Shown here: positions 7,413 to 15,564 of the stretch, in pieces
How positions within the stretch are numbered: position 1 is the stretch's first letter
Layout of the letters: each line of letters starts with the position of its first letter
Source of the DNA: Nitrospiraceae bacterium
GTDB taxonomy: Bacteria; Nitrospirota; Nitrospiria; Nitrospirales; Nitrospiraceae
Length of the DNA: 36,136 nt
Assembly: GCA_013140715.1 (NCBI GenBank)
Contig: JABFSG010000065.1
Span: 1-36,136 of the forward strand
Reading direction: 5' to 3'
Translations under genes and position numbers: made by a program
Notes under the pieces: model-generated
The model's database searches: none
Told to the model about the DNA's origin: nothing
Seen by the model: the letters and a program-made list of their open reading frames with translations, nothing else

Positions 7413-10049
7413 ATGACTACTCGCCCAGCGATTAAACAAATCGGCTATCTCCTCAAGATCTTCCCGAAGGTCTCGGAGACCTTCATCCTTCAAGAGATTC
7501 TCGATTTAGAGGCGCTGGGGCTGGACCTTGAAATTTATTCTCTGCAACGGCCCACCGATGACATCACCCACAGCCTGGTCGGTCAATCCCGTGCGTCCGT
7601 CACCTATCTGTCTCCGTCGCCCTTCGCCCTTCGCCATAATCCTCTGTGGGCGCACATGCGTCTCCTCATCACATCGCCCCGGCGGTACCTGTCGACGGCG
7701 CGATTCTGGCTCCGAGCCCCGGAGCGGCCCTCGTTGTCGAAGTTTCTCCAGGCCGGTTCCCTGACCACATCGCTCCTCGACGCAAACATCGGCCACCTCC
7801 ACGCCCACTTCGCCAATGCCCCCACGAGCGTCGCTGAGCTGGCTCATCGGTTCGCCGGAATTCCTTACAGCATGACCTGCCATGCGAAGGATATTTTTCT
7901 TGCGACACCCTCCACCCTTCAGAGGAAAATGCGTCATGCGAAATTCGTCGTCACCTGCACCGAAGACAATCGGCAGTATCTCCAACGTCTGGCAGGCGAC
8001 AACACGCCGATTTCCTGTCTCTACCATGGTCTCAACCTGGCTCGATTCGATACGATGAAGACGAATCGCGGGGTAATGCGCTCGACCATCCCCACCATCA
8101 TGAGCGTGGGGCGATTCAAAGAAAAGAAGGGGTTTCTCACCCTCATCCGAGCCTGCCACCTCCTGGCTGTCCGTGGCCATCAGTTTCGCTGCTGCATCGT
8201 CGGGTACGGCCCACTGCAAACCGACATGGAATCCTTGATCCGAGAACTGAACCTCGAGGACATTGTCACGCTGGTCGGTAAAAAGACTCTGGAAGAAGTG
8301 GTGGCTTTGTACCAAGAATCCGACATCTTTACCCTGCCCTGCCAGGTCGCACAGGACGGAGATCGCGACGGAATTCCCAACGTGTTGATGGAAGCCATGG
8401 CCTGTCGCCTGCCGGTCGTAACCACGGAGGTGTCCGGTATTCCGGAACTGATCCAGCATGATCGCAACGGCATCCTGATCCCTCCGCAAGATCCAGAATC
8501 CTTGGCGTCAGCCCTCGCCCGCATCATCGATAGTCGGAGCCTCCGCCAAAGCCTCGGGCAAGCAGGACGAGCGACCATCGAGCAGCGGTTTTCTTCGCTC
8601 CAGACCAGCCATCGCCTCAAGGAACTGCTGCTCAAAGAAGCACCCACTGCAAGAACTGAGACCCTCTCTCATGAATCGGAGCCAGTCTGCTGCCCCGGCC
8701 ATAACAGCGCAGATCTGTCGTTGCATGACGGAACGGAACCGGCTGACCGCCGGATCGGATATATTCTGAAGGGATTCCCTCGCCGGTCGGAAGCCTTTAT
8801 CACCAACGAGATCTCTCTCTTGGAACAGATGGGTCTTCGGCTCCACCTATTCTCCGCCTTTCAAGGCGAGGTGGCCTGCACAGGACCTCTCGCAAAGACC
8901 ATCATGTCGCCGCTGACCCATCTGCCTGAAGACAACGAGCGAACAGACAGCGGGTTTTTCCCCTGGCTGACTGCGAACCTGCCCCGCTATCTTTCCAGTC
9001 ACGTTCGGATGGTGCGAACGTCTCCGCTAGGCTATTTACGCACTGCGTCCGAGGCATTGAGACTCAGCATCCGCTGTCGGTCCAAATTCTTCTCATGGCC
9101 CAAGAAAGTGTTTTTCAAAGATTTCCTCCGCGCCGGATTTATCGCAAAATCCGTGGTCGAAGCGGGAAACATCCGCCACCTCCATGCGCATTTCTGTCAT
9201 GGGTCGACCACCATGGCGATGTTTGCAAGCATGATGACCGGGCTCCCCTTCAGTTTCACCGCCCATGCGAAGGATATTTATCTGCCGAAACTCAATCCCG
9301 GCGATCTGTTGCAGATCAAGCTGCGCCGGGCGAAGTTCGTCGTAACCTGCACCGGAGCCAACCATCAATACCTGGAAGAGGCCTGCCCACAGAGTTCGCC
9401 GGTCCATACGATCTACCATGGGGTCGACACAGCCCGGTTCACTCCCGTCCAGCGGCAGACTCCCGCGATTCCCGTGATTCTCTCCGTGGGACGTTTTGTG
9501 GAAAAGAAGGGGTTCCCATTTTTGGTGGAAGCCTGTCGAATTCTCAAGGAGCATGGACAGGCGTTCCATTGCCGGATCCTCGGCGAACCGGATGAACAGA
9601 CCGACGTGGTGCAGAACCTGATCAGCCGGTACGGCCTTGAGAATCACGTGGCGATCGAGCCCGGCGTGTCGCAGGAGGAACTGCGTGCCGTCTATCAAAC
9701 CGCCACTCTCTTCGTACTGCCCTGTCACATTGTGGACAATGGGGATCGGGACGGGATCCCCAACGTCCTGGCAGAGGCCATGGCGTCTGGTATCCCGGTG
9801 GTCTCGACCGCGATCTCAGGAATTCCAGAATTGGTCGAACACCGGCGCAACGGTCTCCTCGTCGCCCAGCGCGACCCTCTGGGCCTTGCCAAAGCTATCG
9901 AAGAATTGTTGCGCGATCCGCAACTCCGCGATAGCCTAGCCGAAGCTGGACGCGAGACGATAGGCCGAATCTTCGACTCAAGTACGACGACCAAACGGTT
10001 ATTCGATCTCTTTCAGGCGGAACTTTTCGGACCCTCCGCACGCCAGTAG
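7413..10049 (+). CDS. Tandem double GT4 glycosyltransferase (fused duplicate)
   Basis: This 878-residue protein consists of two complete GT4-type glycosyltransferases in one frame. Copy 1 spans about 1-415 and copy 2 about 445-870. Each copy begins with a similar opening (IGYLLKIFPKVSETFI and IGYILKGFPRRSEAFI). Each has a histidine loop (CHAKDIF, AHAKDIY), SVGRF.EKKGF near 230 and 690, and a C-terminal EAMA...VSGIPE or EAMA...ISGIPE donor site near 326 and 787. The linker at about 415-445 is acidic and polar. Both copies keep the EX7E residues, so both look active. It starts 2 nt after the previous stop. A fused pair implies two successive sugar additions on one chain or alternate linkages in a disaccharide repeat. 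Confidence 0.92.
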   Translation: MTTRPAIKQIGYLLKIFPKVSETFILQEILDLEALGLDLEIYSLQRPTDDITHSLVGQSRASVTYLSPSPFALRHNPLWAHMRLLITSPRRYLSTARFWLRAPERPSLSKFLQAGSLTTSLLDANIGHLHAHFANAPTSVAELAHRFAGIPYSMTCHAKDIFLATPSTLQRKMRHAKFVVTCTEDNRQYLQRLAGDNTPISCLYHGLNLARFDTMKTNRGVMRSTIPTIMSVGRFKEKKGFLTLIRACHLLAVRGHQFRCCIVGYGPLQTDMESLIRELNLEDIVTLVGKKTLEEVVALYQESDIFTLPCQVAQDGDRDGIPNVLMEAMACRLPVVTTEVSGIPELIQHDRNGILIPPQDPESLASALARIIDSRSLRQSLGQAGRATIEQRFSSLQTSHRLKELLLKEAPTARTETLSHESEPVCCPGHNSADLSLHDGTEPADRRIGYILKGFPRRSEAFITNEISLLEQMGLRLHLFSAFQGEVACTGPLAKTIMSPLTHLPEDNERTDSGFFPWLTANLPRYLSSHVRMVRTSPLGYLRTASEALRLSIRCRSKFFSWPKKVFFKDFLRAGFIAKSVVEAGNIRHLHAHFCHGSTTMAMFASMMTGLPFSFTAHAKDIYLPKLNPGDLLQIKLRRAKFVVTCTGANHQYLEEACPQSSPVHTIYHGVDTARFTPVQRQTPAIPVILSVGRFVEKKGFPFLVEACRILKEHGQAFHCRILGEPDEQTDVVQNLISRYGLENHVAIEPGVSQEELRAVYQTATLFVLPCHIVDNGDRDGIPNVLAEAMASGIPVVSTAISGIPELVEHRRNGLLVAQRDPLGLAKAIEELLRDPQLRDSLAEAGRETIGRIFDSSTTTKRLFDLFQAELFGPSARQ

Positions 10050-10056
10050 GAAATCC

Positions 10057-12054
10057 ATGCTTCTCGCCGTTAATCAGCCGGCACCGGCTCAGGACACCGA
10101 CCGCCGCCGCATCTTCGCCGCTCCCTATCGCGAATTGACGGGGGAAGCCCTGCTGCGGCACTTCCAAACCAGGACTGCGATTCAATATTTTCCGGTCCCG
10201 GATGCTGTAGAGACCGCGCGACCAAAAATCGACGGCATGTTGCAGAACCGGTTTGAGTTCAACGGTGAATGTCACCGGTTACCCTCTCCAACCCTGTGGC
10301 TCGATAACCCCAGCCAGGATCGGGAATGGTTGATCCTGCTCCATAAGTTCTACTACTCCGTCGGGCTCGGAATGGCCTATCACGAGACGAACGAATCTGA
10401 CTATGCCGAGAAATGGGTTGAGCTCACTAAATCATGGCTCGAAACCGTCCCGAACGATTTTCTGCCGAGCGATGTCGCCGGCCGCCGGATTCAAAACTGG
10501 ATCTTCGCCCACCACTATTTCGTGAGCACCAGACAGCCGAGCTGCGTGACGCCGGACTTCTATCTTGCCTTCCTGGAATCGCTGCACAACCAGATCTCCT
10601 ACCTGCGCGACCACCTGACCCCGACCAGGAATCACCGGACGTTGGAACTCTGCGCCATCTTCCTGGCCTCTGTCGTGTTCCCGGAGTTTGTGGACGCAGC
10701 CGAGTGGCTAACCTCGTCTAGAGATGAGCTGGTGAAAAACATTCAATCCGATCTTCTGCCAGACGGGATCCACTGTGAACAGTCTACCGACTATCACCAT
10801 CTGGTCCTCAAGAATTACCTCTGGGTCAGGAGACTGGCCCTCCTCAATCGTATCGAAATGCCCGGAGAATTCGATGCACTGGTGAAGAAGGCCCTGGAGT
10901 TCTCTCTCTACAGCCACAGACCAGACGGGACGATCCCCTCCCTGAGCGACGGGGATAGCCGCTGCTTCCTGGACCTATTACAGCAGGGCTATGAACTCTA
11001 CGGGGGAAAAGACCTCCTGTACGTCGCGTCGCGCGGCATGAAGGGACAACCGCCCGCCGAACGTTCAAAAGGTTTCGATACAGGAGGCTACTACATTCTC
11101 CGGAGCGGCTGGGGCGACCGGGATGAATCCTATGAGGACGAACGCCATTTGATCTTCGATTGCGGCCCCCTCGGCGCAGGCAATCATGGGCACTTGGACC
11201 TTCTCAGTTTCGAAGCCTCGGCTTACGGCAAACCGCTCATCCTCGACCCCGGTCGTTACACCTACGACGAATCAGGCCCCGTCAATTGGCGGGCCATGTT
11301 TCGCGGCACCGCCTACCATAATACGGTCCTGGTGGATAAGCGGAATCAAACCAGCTACCAGTGGCGCAAGGGCCGCTTCCGGATCTCGGGTCCCGAGCCG
11401 GAGCGAAAGCTCGCAGCCTTCGCCAGTCAGCCAGGCCTCGATTATCTGCACGGAATTGCCCGGAGCCACGAATACCCGGTTATCCACGAGCGAAAGATCG
11501 TCTTCGTCAACGGAGAATACTGGGTGATCGTCGATCTCCTGAAAGCGCAGGAGCCTCATGAGTACGACCTCCTCTTCCACTTGTCCCCACAAGCGCAGGG
11601 TCGAATCTGGGTCGGAACGTCGCATGACACACTGTCGATCCATTCGCCACAACTCATTCTCGCGCAACCCTTCGTTCCGAACCTGCAGCCTTCGATCGAG
11701 GAAGGATTTGTGTCCCTCTCCTACGGCGAAAAACACCGAGCTCCGATCGTACGATTGAATCAACGAGACTCCTGCGCCTGTTTTTTGACCGTCGTGTATC
11801 CATATAAGGACAATACACCGACGATCTCTATCGACATGCCGGAATCTCATGAAGGCCTGCAAGGCTTTCTATCTGCCGAACCGGCAATGGCACGGATCGC
11901 AATTATGCGTGATGGGAGACGGTTTCACGACGAGTTGCTGTTCACCGGCCAAGCCGTCCCGGATGGCGGAGGGCCTGAGACCCTCGCGGCAGGTCATCTG
12001 CGCGTCTCGCGAAGGGACCAGGACAGCCGCGTTCTGTTTCAGTATCAGGCCTAA
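10057..12054 (+). CDS. Heparinase II/III-family polysaccharide lyase-like protein
   Basis: This 665-residue protein has an N-terminal alpha/alpha-toroid at about 20-330 and a C-terminal Hepar_II_III beta-sandwich at about 340-600. The likely catalytic and binding residues are conserved: RNHRT (191-195), DYHH (245-248), GNHGHLD (375-381) and RGTAYHNTV (416-424). The family cleaves uronic-acid polysaccharides such as heparin or alginate by beta-elimination. No signal peptide is seen (MLLAVNQPAPAQ...), so it appears cytoplasmic, which is unusual for a lyase. It is embedded between glycosyltransferase and kinase genes, with 7 nt and 3 nt gaps. Similar proteins occur in polysaccharide synthesis loci, where they may edit or trim the product. 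A non-lyase role, such as a transferase or epimerase, remains possible. Confidence 0.88.
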   Translation: MLLAVNQPAPAQDTDRRRIFAAPYRELTGEALLRHFQTRTAIQYFPVPDAVETARPKIDGMLQNRFEFNGECHRLPSPTLWLDNPSQDREWLILLHKFYYSVGLGMAYHETNESDYAEKWVELTKSWLETVPNDFLPSDVAGRRIQNWIFAHHYFVSTRQPSCVTPDFYLAFLESLHNQISYLRDHLTPTRNHRTLELCAIFLASVVFPEFVDAAEWLTSSRDELVKNIQSDLLPDGIHCEQSTDYHHLVLKNYLWVRRLALLNRIEMPGEFDALVKKALEFSLYSHRPDGTIPSLSDGDSRCFLDLLQQGYELYGGKDLLYVASRGMKGQPPAERSKGFDTGGYYILRSGWGDRDESYEDERHLIFDCGPLGAGNHGHLDLLSFEASAYGKPLILDPGRYTYDESGPVNWRAMFRGTAYHNTVLVDKRNQTSYQWRKGRFRISGPEPERKLAAFASQPGLDYLHGIARSHEYPVIHERKIVFVNGEYWVIVDLLKAQEPHEYDLLFHLSPQAQGRIWVGTSHDTLSIHSPQLILAQPFVPNLQPSIEEGFVSLSYGEKHRAPIVRLNQRDSCACFLTVVYPYKDNTPTISIDMPESHEGLQGFLSAEPAMARIAIMRDGRRFHDELLFTGQAVPDGGGPETLAAGHLRVSRRDQDSRVLFQYQA

Positions 12055-12057
12055 ATC

Positions 12058-13548
12058 ATGATGGATCATGCTGTGATCAATGGAGCCCCCCCAGCTCGAC
12101 CTTCCGAGGCCGACTCAATCGATGACATCCCCAAGGATGCATTGCTCCCGCAGCTTGCGGCAATTTTGAATTCCGCAGCCATGAAAAGGCAGCTGCAGGA
12201 ACGTATGTTTGCATCGACCGGGGACCGGGAACGTTTCCTCATCCGGCTCTGTGAGATCGTCCAGGTCCGTTACAAGCCGGAATCCTCCTGCATGGTGAGT
12301 TACCGATTGGAGGTTGAAGATACGGCGACAGGGGACAGAGGAGAACAGATCTTGTGCGGCCGTGCCTACCCACAGGGCCGCTCGCAATCACAGTGGGGGA
12401 AGGCTGGAGCACAGGCCCTGGTTCAACCACGATTCGGAACGCCTCTCGTCCATCTACCAGAGTTGGAGATGGTCCTCTGGAGTTTTCCCAACGACCGGAA
12501 GATGCACACGTTGCCGGCCGCAATCGACCCAGTTCACAGCACACCTGAATTCCTCCCGGACTGGCTCGCCTTGCATCTAGGCGCAGGGTGGCAAGCGGTC
12601 AACGCAATCCCCCGGGTCGTGCACTATGTCGGCGAGCACACCTGCACGGTACGGACATCGGTAGATCTGTTGCACCGGTCCATGGGCGAGCGCCGGACAA
12701 TGACCATCTTCGGTAAGACCTATTACAACGGGGAAGGAACCGAGACCGATCGTGTGATGCGGCAACTGTGGGACAGTGAGGCCAGACGAAGCGGACGGTT
12801 GGTCGTGGCACAGCCCCTGTGGTATGACGCGCGCCTCATGACGCTGTGGCAACTGGGTATTCAGGGCGCCACACTGGAGCACTGCAGCACCGAGAGCCGC
12901 GAATTTGCCCCGCCTCTCATGGAGGCAGCCCGTGCCATTGCTGCATTACATACTATGCCCCTGTCGCACATCCGGTCGGTCACGCTGCCGGACCTGGTCG
13001 CGAAGCTCACGTCCGTCACAGCGATGCTGATCCAGTGCCGGCCATCTTGCCAGTCGGTCCTTGCCCCCCTCGTGAGCCGGTTGATCGCTCAGGCCGGGAC
13101 GATTCCCCTTCACCCGACCGCGACACTCCACGGCGACCTGCATTTGAAGAACCTCTTTCTGACACAGGATAAGGTGGCATTGATCGACCTGGATAACATT
13201 TGCGAAGGTCCTCCCTGTCAGGATATCGGCAGCTTTGTGGCGGGGCTGTTTACGCGGGCTCTGGCAAAAGAGACGGCACCTTCTCAGGTTGCAAGTTGCG
13301 CGCAGACATTCATCCACCAATACAATCAGCTCGTCCCATGGCACATTGACGAGTCTGTCGTAGCCTGGTTCACAGCCGTGGCCTTGGTGACCGAGCGCTC
13401 GTCCCGTTGCGTGACCCGTCTGAAAGAAGGGCGGCTCGCAATGGTGAACAGTCTCATCGACCTCGCCGATAGAATTTCCAAAACCCGTTCATTGGGCTCG
13501 GCGGTCGGCGGGGGAGCTGACAGGCATGAGAGGACCATGGCGCCGTGA
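12058..13548 (+). CDS. APH-fold phosphotransferase (small-molecule or sugar kinase), copy 1
   Basis: This 496-residue protein has an aminoglycoside-phosphotransferase/choline-kinase C-lobe: Brenner motif HGDLHLKN (358-365, catalytic Asp360, metal Asn365) and LIDLDN (375-380) as the DFG-equivalent. The N-terminal half (residues 60-260) has RYKPESSCMVSYRLE and VAQPLWYDARLMTLWQLG, shared with the protein at 14203, so the two are paralogues. Its genomic position argues for a sugar or precursor kinase rather than antibiotic resistance. The last 4 nt overlap the histidine phosphatase gene (GTGA). Two ATG codons lie in tandem at 12058 and 12061, and either may be used. The substrate cannot be read from the sequence. 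Confidence 0.85.
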   Translation: MMDHAVINGAPPARPSEADSIDDIPKDALLPQLAAILNSAAMKRQLQERMFASTGDRERFLIRLCEIVQVRYKPESSCMVSYRLEVEDTATGDRGEQILCGRAYPQGRSQSQWGKAGAQALVQPRFGTPLVHLPELEMVLWSFPNDRKMHTLPAAIDPVHSTPEFLPDWLALHLGAGWQAVNAIPRVVHYVGEHTCTVRTSVDLLHRSMGERRTMTIFGKTYYNGEGTETDRVMRQLWDSEARRSGRLVVAQPLWYDARLMTLWQLGIQGATLEHCSTESREFAPPLMEAARAIAALHTMPLSHIRSVTLPDLVAKLTSVTAMLIQCRPSCQSVLAPLVSRLIAQAGTIPLHPTATLHGDLHLKNLFLTQDKVALIDLDNICEGPPCQDIGSFVAGLFTRALAKETAPSQVASCAQTFIHQYNQLVPWHIDESVVAWFTAVALVTERSSRCVTRLKEGRLAMVNSLIDLADRISKTRSLGSAVGGGADRHERTMAP

Positions 13549-14198
13549 ACTTCCATACCCTTTCACGCCCAACCACGGTCTACCTTGTCCGTCACGGGGA
13601 AAGCCAATTGAACCTGGAAAAGCGCATGTCCGGCCAACTCGACCCGGCGCTCTCCCCAGAAGGTATCCGCCAAAGCCAGGTGTTGGCGGATCTGCTTCGC
13701 GAGGCGCGGTTAACGGGAATCTACAGCAGCAGCCTCAGGCGGACGGTCGAGACGGCTTGCCCAACCGCTGAGATCCATGGCCTGCCTATACAGGCCAGAC
13801 AGGCATTGAATGAACTACATTTGGGAGTGCTCGAAGGCCGCTATCGAGATGAGCGGGACCAGGAGGCTATGAAACTGTGGGAAGAGCGTAAGAAAGACAA
13901 GCGGCATTATCGAGTTCCAGGAGGAGAAAGCTTCGTCGATCTGGCCGAGCGGGTGACGGCTGCTCTCAAAGAGATTCTTGCCGCCGAGGAAGGAGGCGTG
14001 GTCCTGATTGTCGGACACAGAAACACGAACAGGGTGCTGTTCGGCCTGCTCATGCAACGGCCTGAGAAAGAGTGGCTGGACTTGGATTTCAGAAGTAGGT
14101 ACTTGTATGAGATTACAACCGGAGACCAGCCTCAATTGACCACCATCCATCTCACTGGCCAACAGGCCGGACTGCGATGCGAAGGCCTCACGGTGTAG
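13545..14198 (+). CDS. Histidine phosphatase (phosphoglycerate mutase-like)
   Basis: This 217-residue protein has the signature YLVRHGES (13-20, phospho-His17), the SSSLRRTVETA loop, the acidic LNELHLGVLEG segment, PGGESF and the second catalytic histidine in VGHRNTNRVL. All histidine-phosphatase superfamily core residues are present. It starts at GTG 13545, which overlaps the kinase stop. Lying between two kinase-like genes with 4 nt spacing, it is likely to dephosphorylate a sugar phosphate or another intermediate of the same pathway (inference). True glycolytic PGM is less likely, as the cluster is a polysaccharide operon. Confidence 0.9.
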   Translation: MNFHTLSRPTTVYLVRHGESQLNLEKRMSGQLDPALSPEGIRQSQVLADLLREARLTGIYSSSLRRTVETACPTAEIHGLPIQARQALNELHLGVLEGRYRDERDQEAMKLWEERKKDKRHYRVPGGESFVDLAERVTAALKEILAAEEGGVVLIVGHRNTNRVLFGLLMQRPEKEWLDLDFRSRYLYEITTGDQPQLTTIHLTGQQAGLRCEGLTV

Positions 14199-14202
14199 CA
14201 TC

Positions 14203-15564
14203 ATGACAATCGCGAATTTTATAACCCAAGGCAACGCTTTTCAACGCTTCACGACCCCGGCAGTCGTATTAGAGATGCTACAATCTTACCTGCCCGAACT
14301 TTCCAACAGATCTTGGAAGATCAGCGAGTGCACGGTTGGCGATACCAAGCTAAAAACTTACTTGAGACCTGAGAGCAAGGTCAAATCTACATTGTCCGTC
14401 TGTTACCAAGTCACCCTCAGGGAAGCGGCAACTGGTAAATCTTCCCAACGCATCCTGTACGCCAAAGTGTTTCTCAGCGGCCGCAGCAACGAAGCCTTTC
14501 AACGTCTCACCGATGGAAGATGGATCGACTCGGAGCTTCAACAATCGATAACCCATGTCCCGGACCTCGACATGATCCTGTGGAGATTCCCCCACGATCC
14601 AGGCCTGCCGCATCTGCGCCGGCTCCTGGATCTGCACACAGTCCGCGAACACTTACCCTCCGAAGGTCTCAGGAATCTTGGCATGAGTGGAACGCCCCAG
14701 GTACTGGCGAGCCACGTAGTGAACTACCGCCCTGAGATACGCTGTACAAATCGGTATGACCTCTGCGATCCAAGCCATGATCGGGCCTACCAACTGTTTG
14801 GCAAGACTTTCCGCGCAGGAGAGGGACAATCTCTCAGCGAACGGCTGGAGTACTTCTGGAACCGCTCCCTCGCAGATCCAGCCGCCATGGCCGTGGCTCA
14901 ACCTCTCGGTTATACCGCACCAGTCAACACTGTGTGGCAACTTGGAGCTCCCGGCATACCGCTTCTCCAAACCCTCGACAGGTCAAATTACGAACAGTAT
15001 CTCGCATCTGTCTCGAAAGGGTTGGCGTCATTACACACCAGCGGCGTTGCAAAGTTGGCCACCCATGCGCCTGCCGACCATATCGTCGAGGTCCGAAAAA
15101 AACTTCTAAAACTTTCAGACGCTATCCCGCGCTTGGCGGTAGACTTTGAGGCCATGGCTGACCGCCTCGAACAGACCGCACCCCATCCATCGGATATTCC
15201 ATTTCGCCCTATCCATTGGGACTTCCATGTTCATCAGTTACTTGCCTGCAAGGGGAAACTCGTGTTCTGCGACCTCGATGAGCTCGTCATCGGAGACCCA
15301 ATTCAGGATCTCGCCAATTTCATGGTCGATCTACGCTTCCGCAACTTAGACCCGGAATTTGTGCGGCTCATGGAGGGAGAGCTCTATCGTTCGTACCGAC
15401 GGCAGGTGGAGTGGGACGTGCCTCTCGAACGGTTAACCTGGCATTCACGCCTCCAGTTTGTGAATAAGGCCTATAGGAACTACCTGCAATTTGTTCCAGA
15501 CTTCGAACAGACCGTCGAACGGATTTTCCGATTGGCTGAGGGAGATACGCTGTATGTCGCATGA
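14203..15564 (+). CDS. APH-fold phosphotransferase, copy 2 (variant Brenner motif)
   Basis: This 453-residue paralogue of the kinase at 12058 shares the N-terminal YLRPESKVKSTLSVCY, THVPDLDMILWRFP, QLFGKTFRAGEGQ and VNTVWQLGAPG with the corresponding segments of copy 1. The catalytic region reads IHWDFHVHQ (337-345) and FCDLDE (355-360). The catalytic Asp340 is present, but the metal-binding Asn of the HxDxxxxN motif is Gln345. This substitution is found in some APH-family members and does not by itself mean loss of activity. The DLD metal site is retained. The gene overlaps the next by 11 nt. It may phosphorylate a second sugar or recognise a phosphorylated lipid or sugar acceptor. Confidence 0.83.
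   Translation: MTIANFITQGNAFQRFTTPAVVLEMLQSYLPELSNRSWKISECTVGDTKLKTYLRPESKVKSTLSVCYQVTLREAATGKSSQRILYAKVFLSGRSNEAFQRLTDGRWIDSELQQSITHVPDLDMILWRFPHDPGLPHLRRLLDLHTVREHLPSEGLRNLGMSGTPQVLASHVVNYRPEIRCTNRYDLCDPSHDRAYQLFGKTFRAGEGQSLSERLEYFWNRSLADPAAMAVAQPLGYTAPVNTVWQLGAPGIPLLQTLDRSNYEQYLASVSKGLASLHTSGVAKLATHAPADHIVEVRKKLLKLSDAIPRLAVDFEAMADRLEQTAPHPSDIPFRPIHWDFHVHQLLACKGKLVFCDLDELVIGDPIQDLANFMVDLRFRNLDPEFVRLMEGELYRSYRRQVEWDVPLERLTWHSRLQFVNKAYRNYLQFVPDFEQTVERIFRLAEGDTLYVA

Noticed and set aside
7506..8489. Long minus-strand frame of 327 codons
   Set aside because: It is antisense to the double GT4 gene, whose conserved motifs lie in the same DNA; no ribosome site or family pattern.
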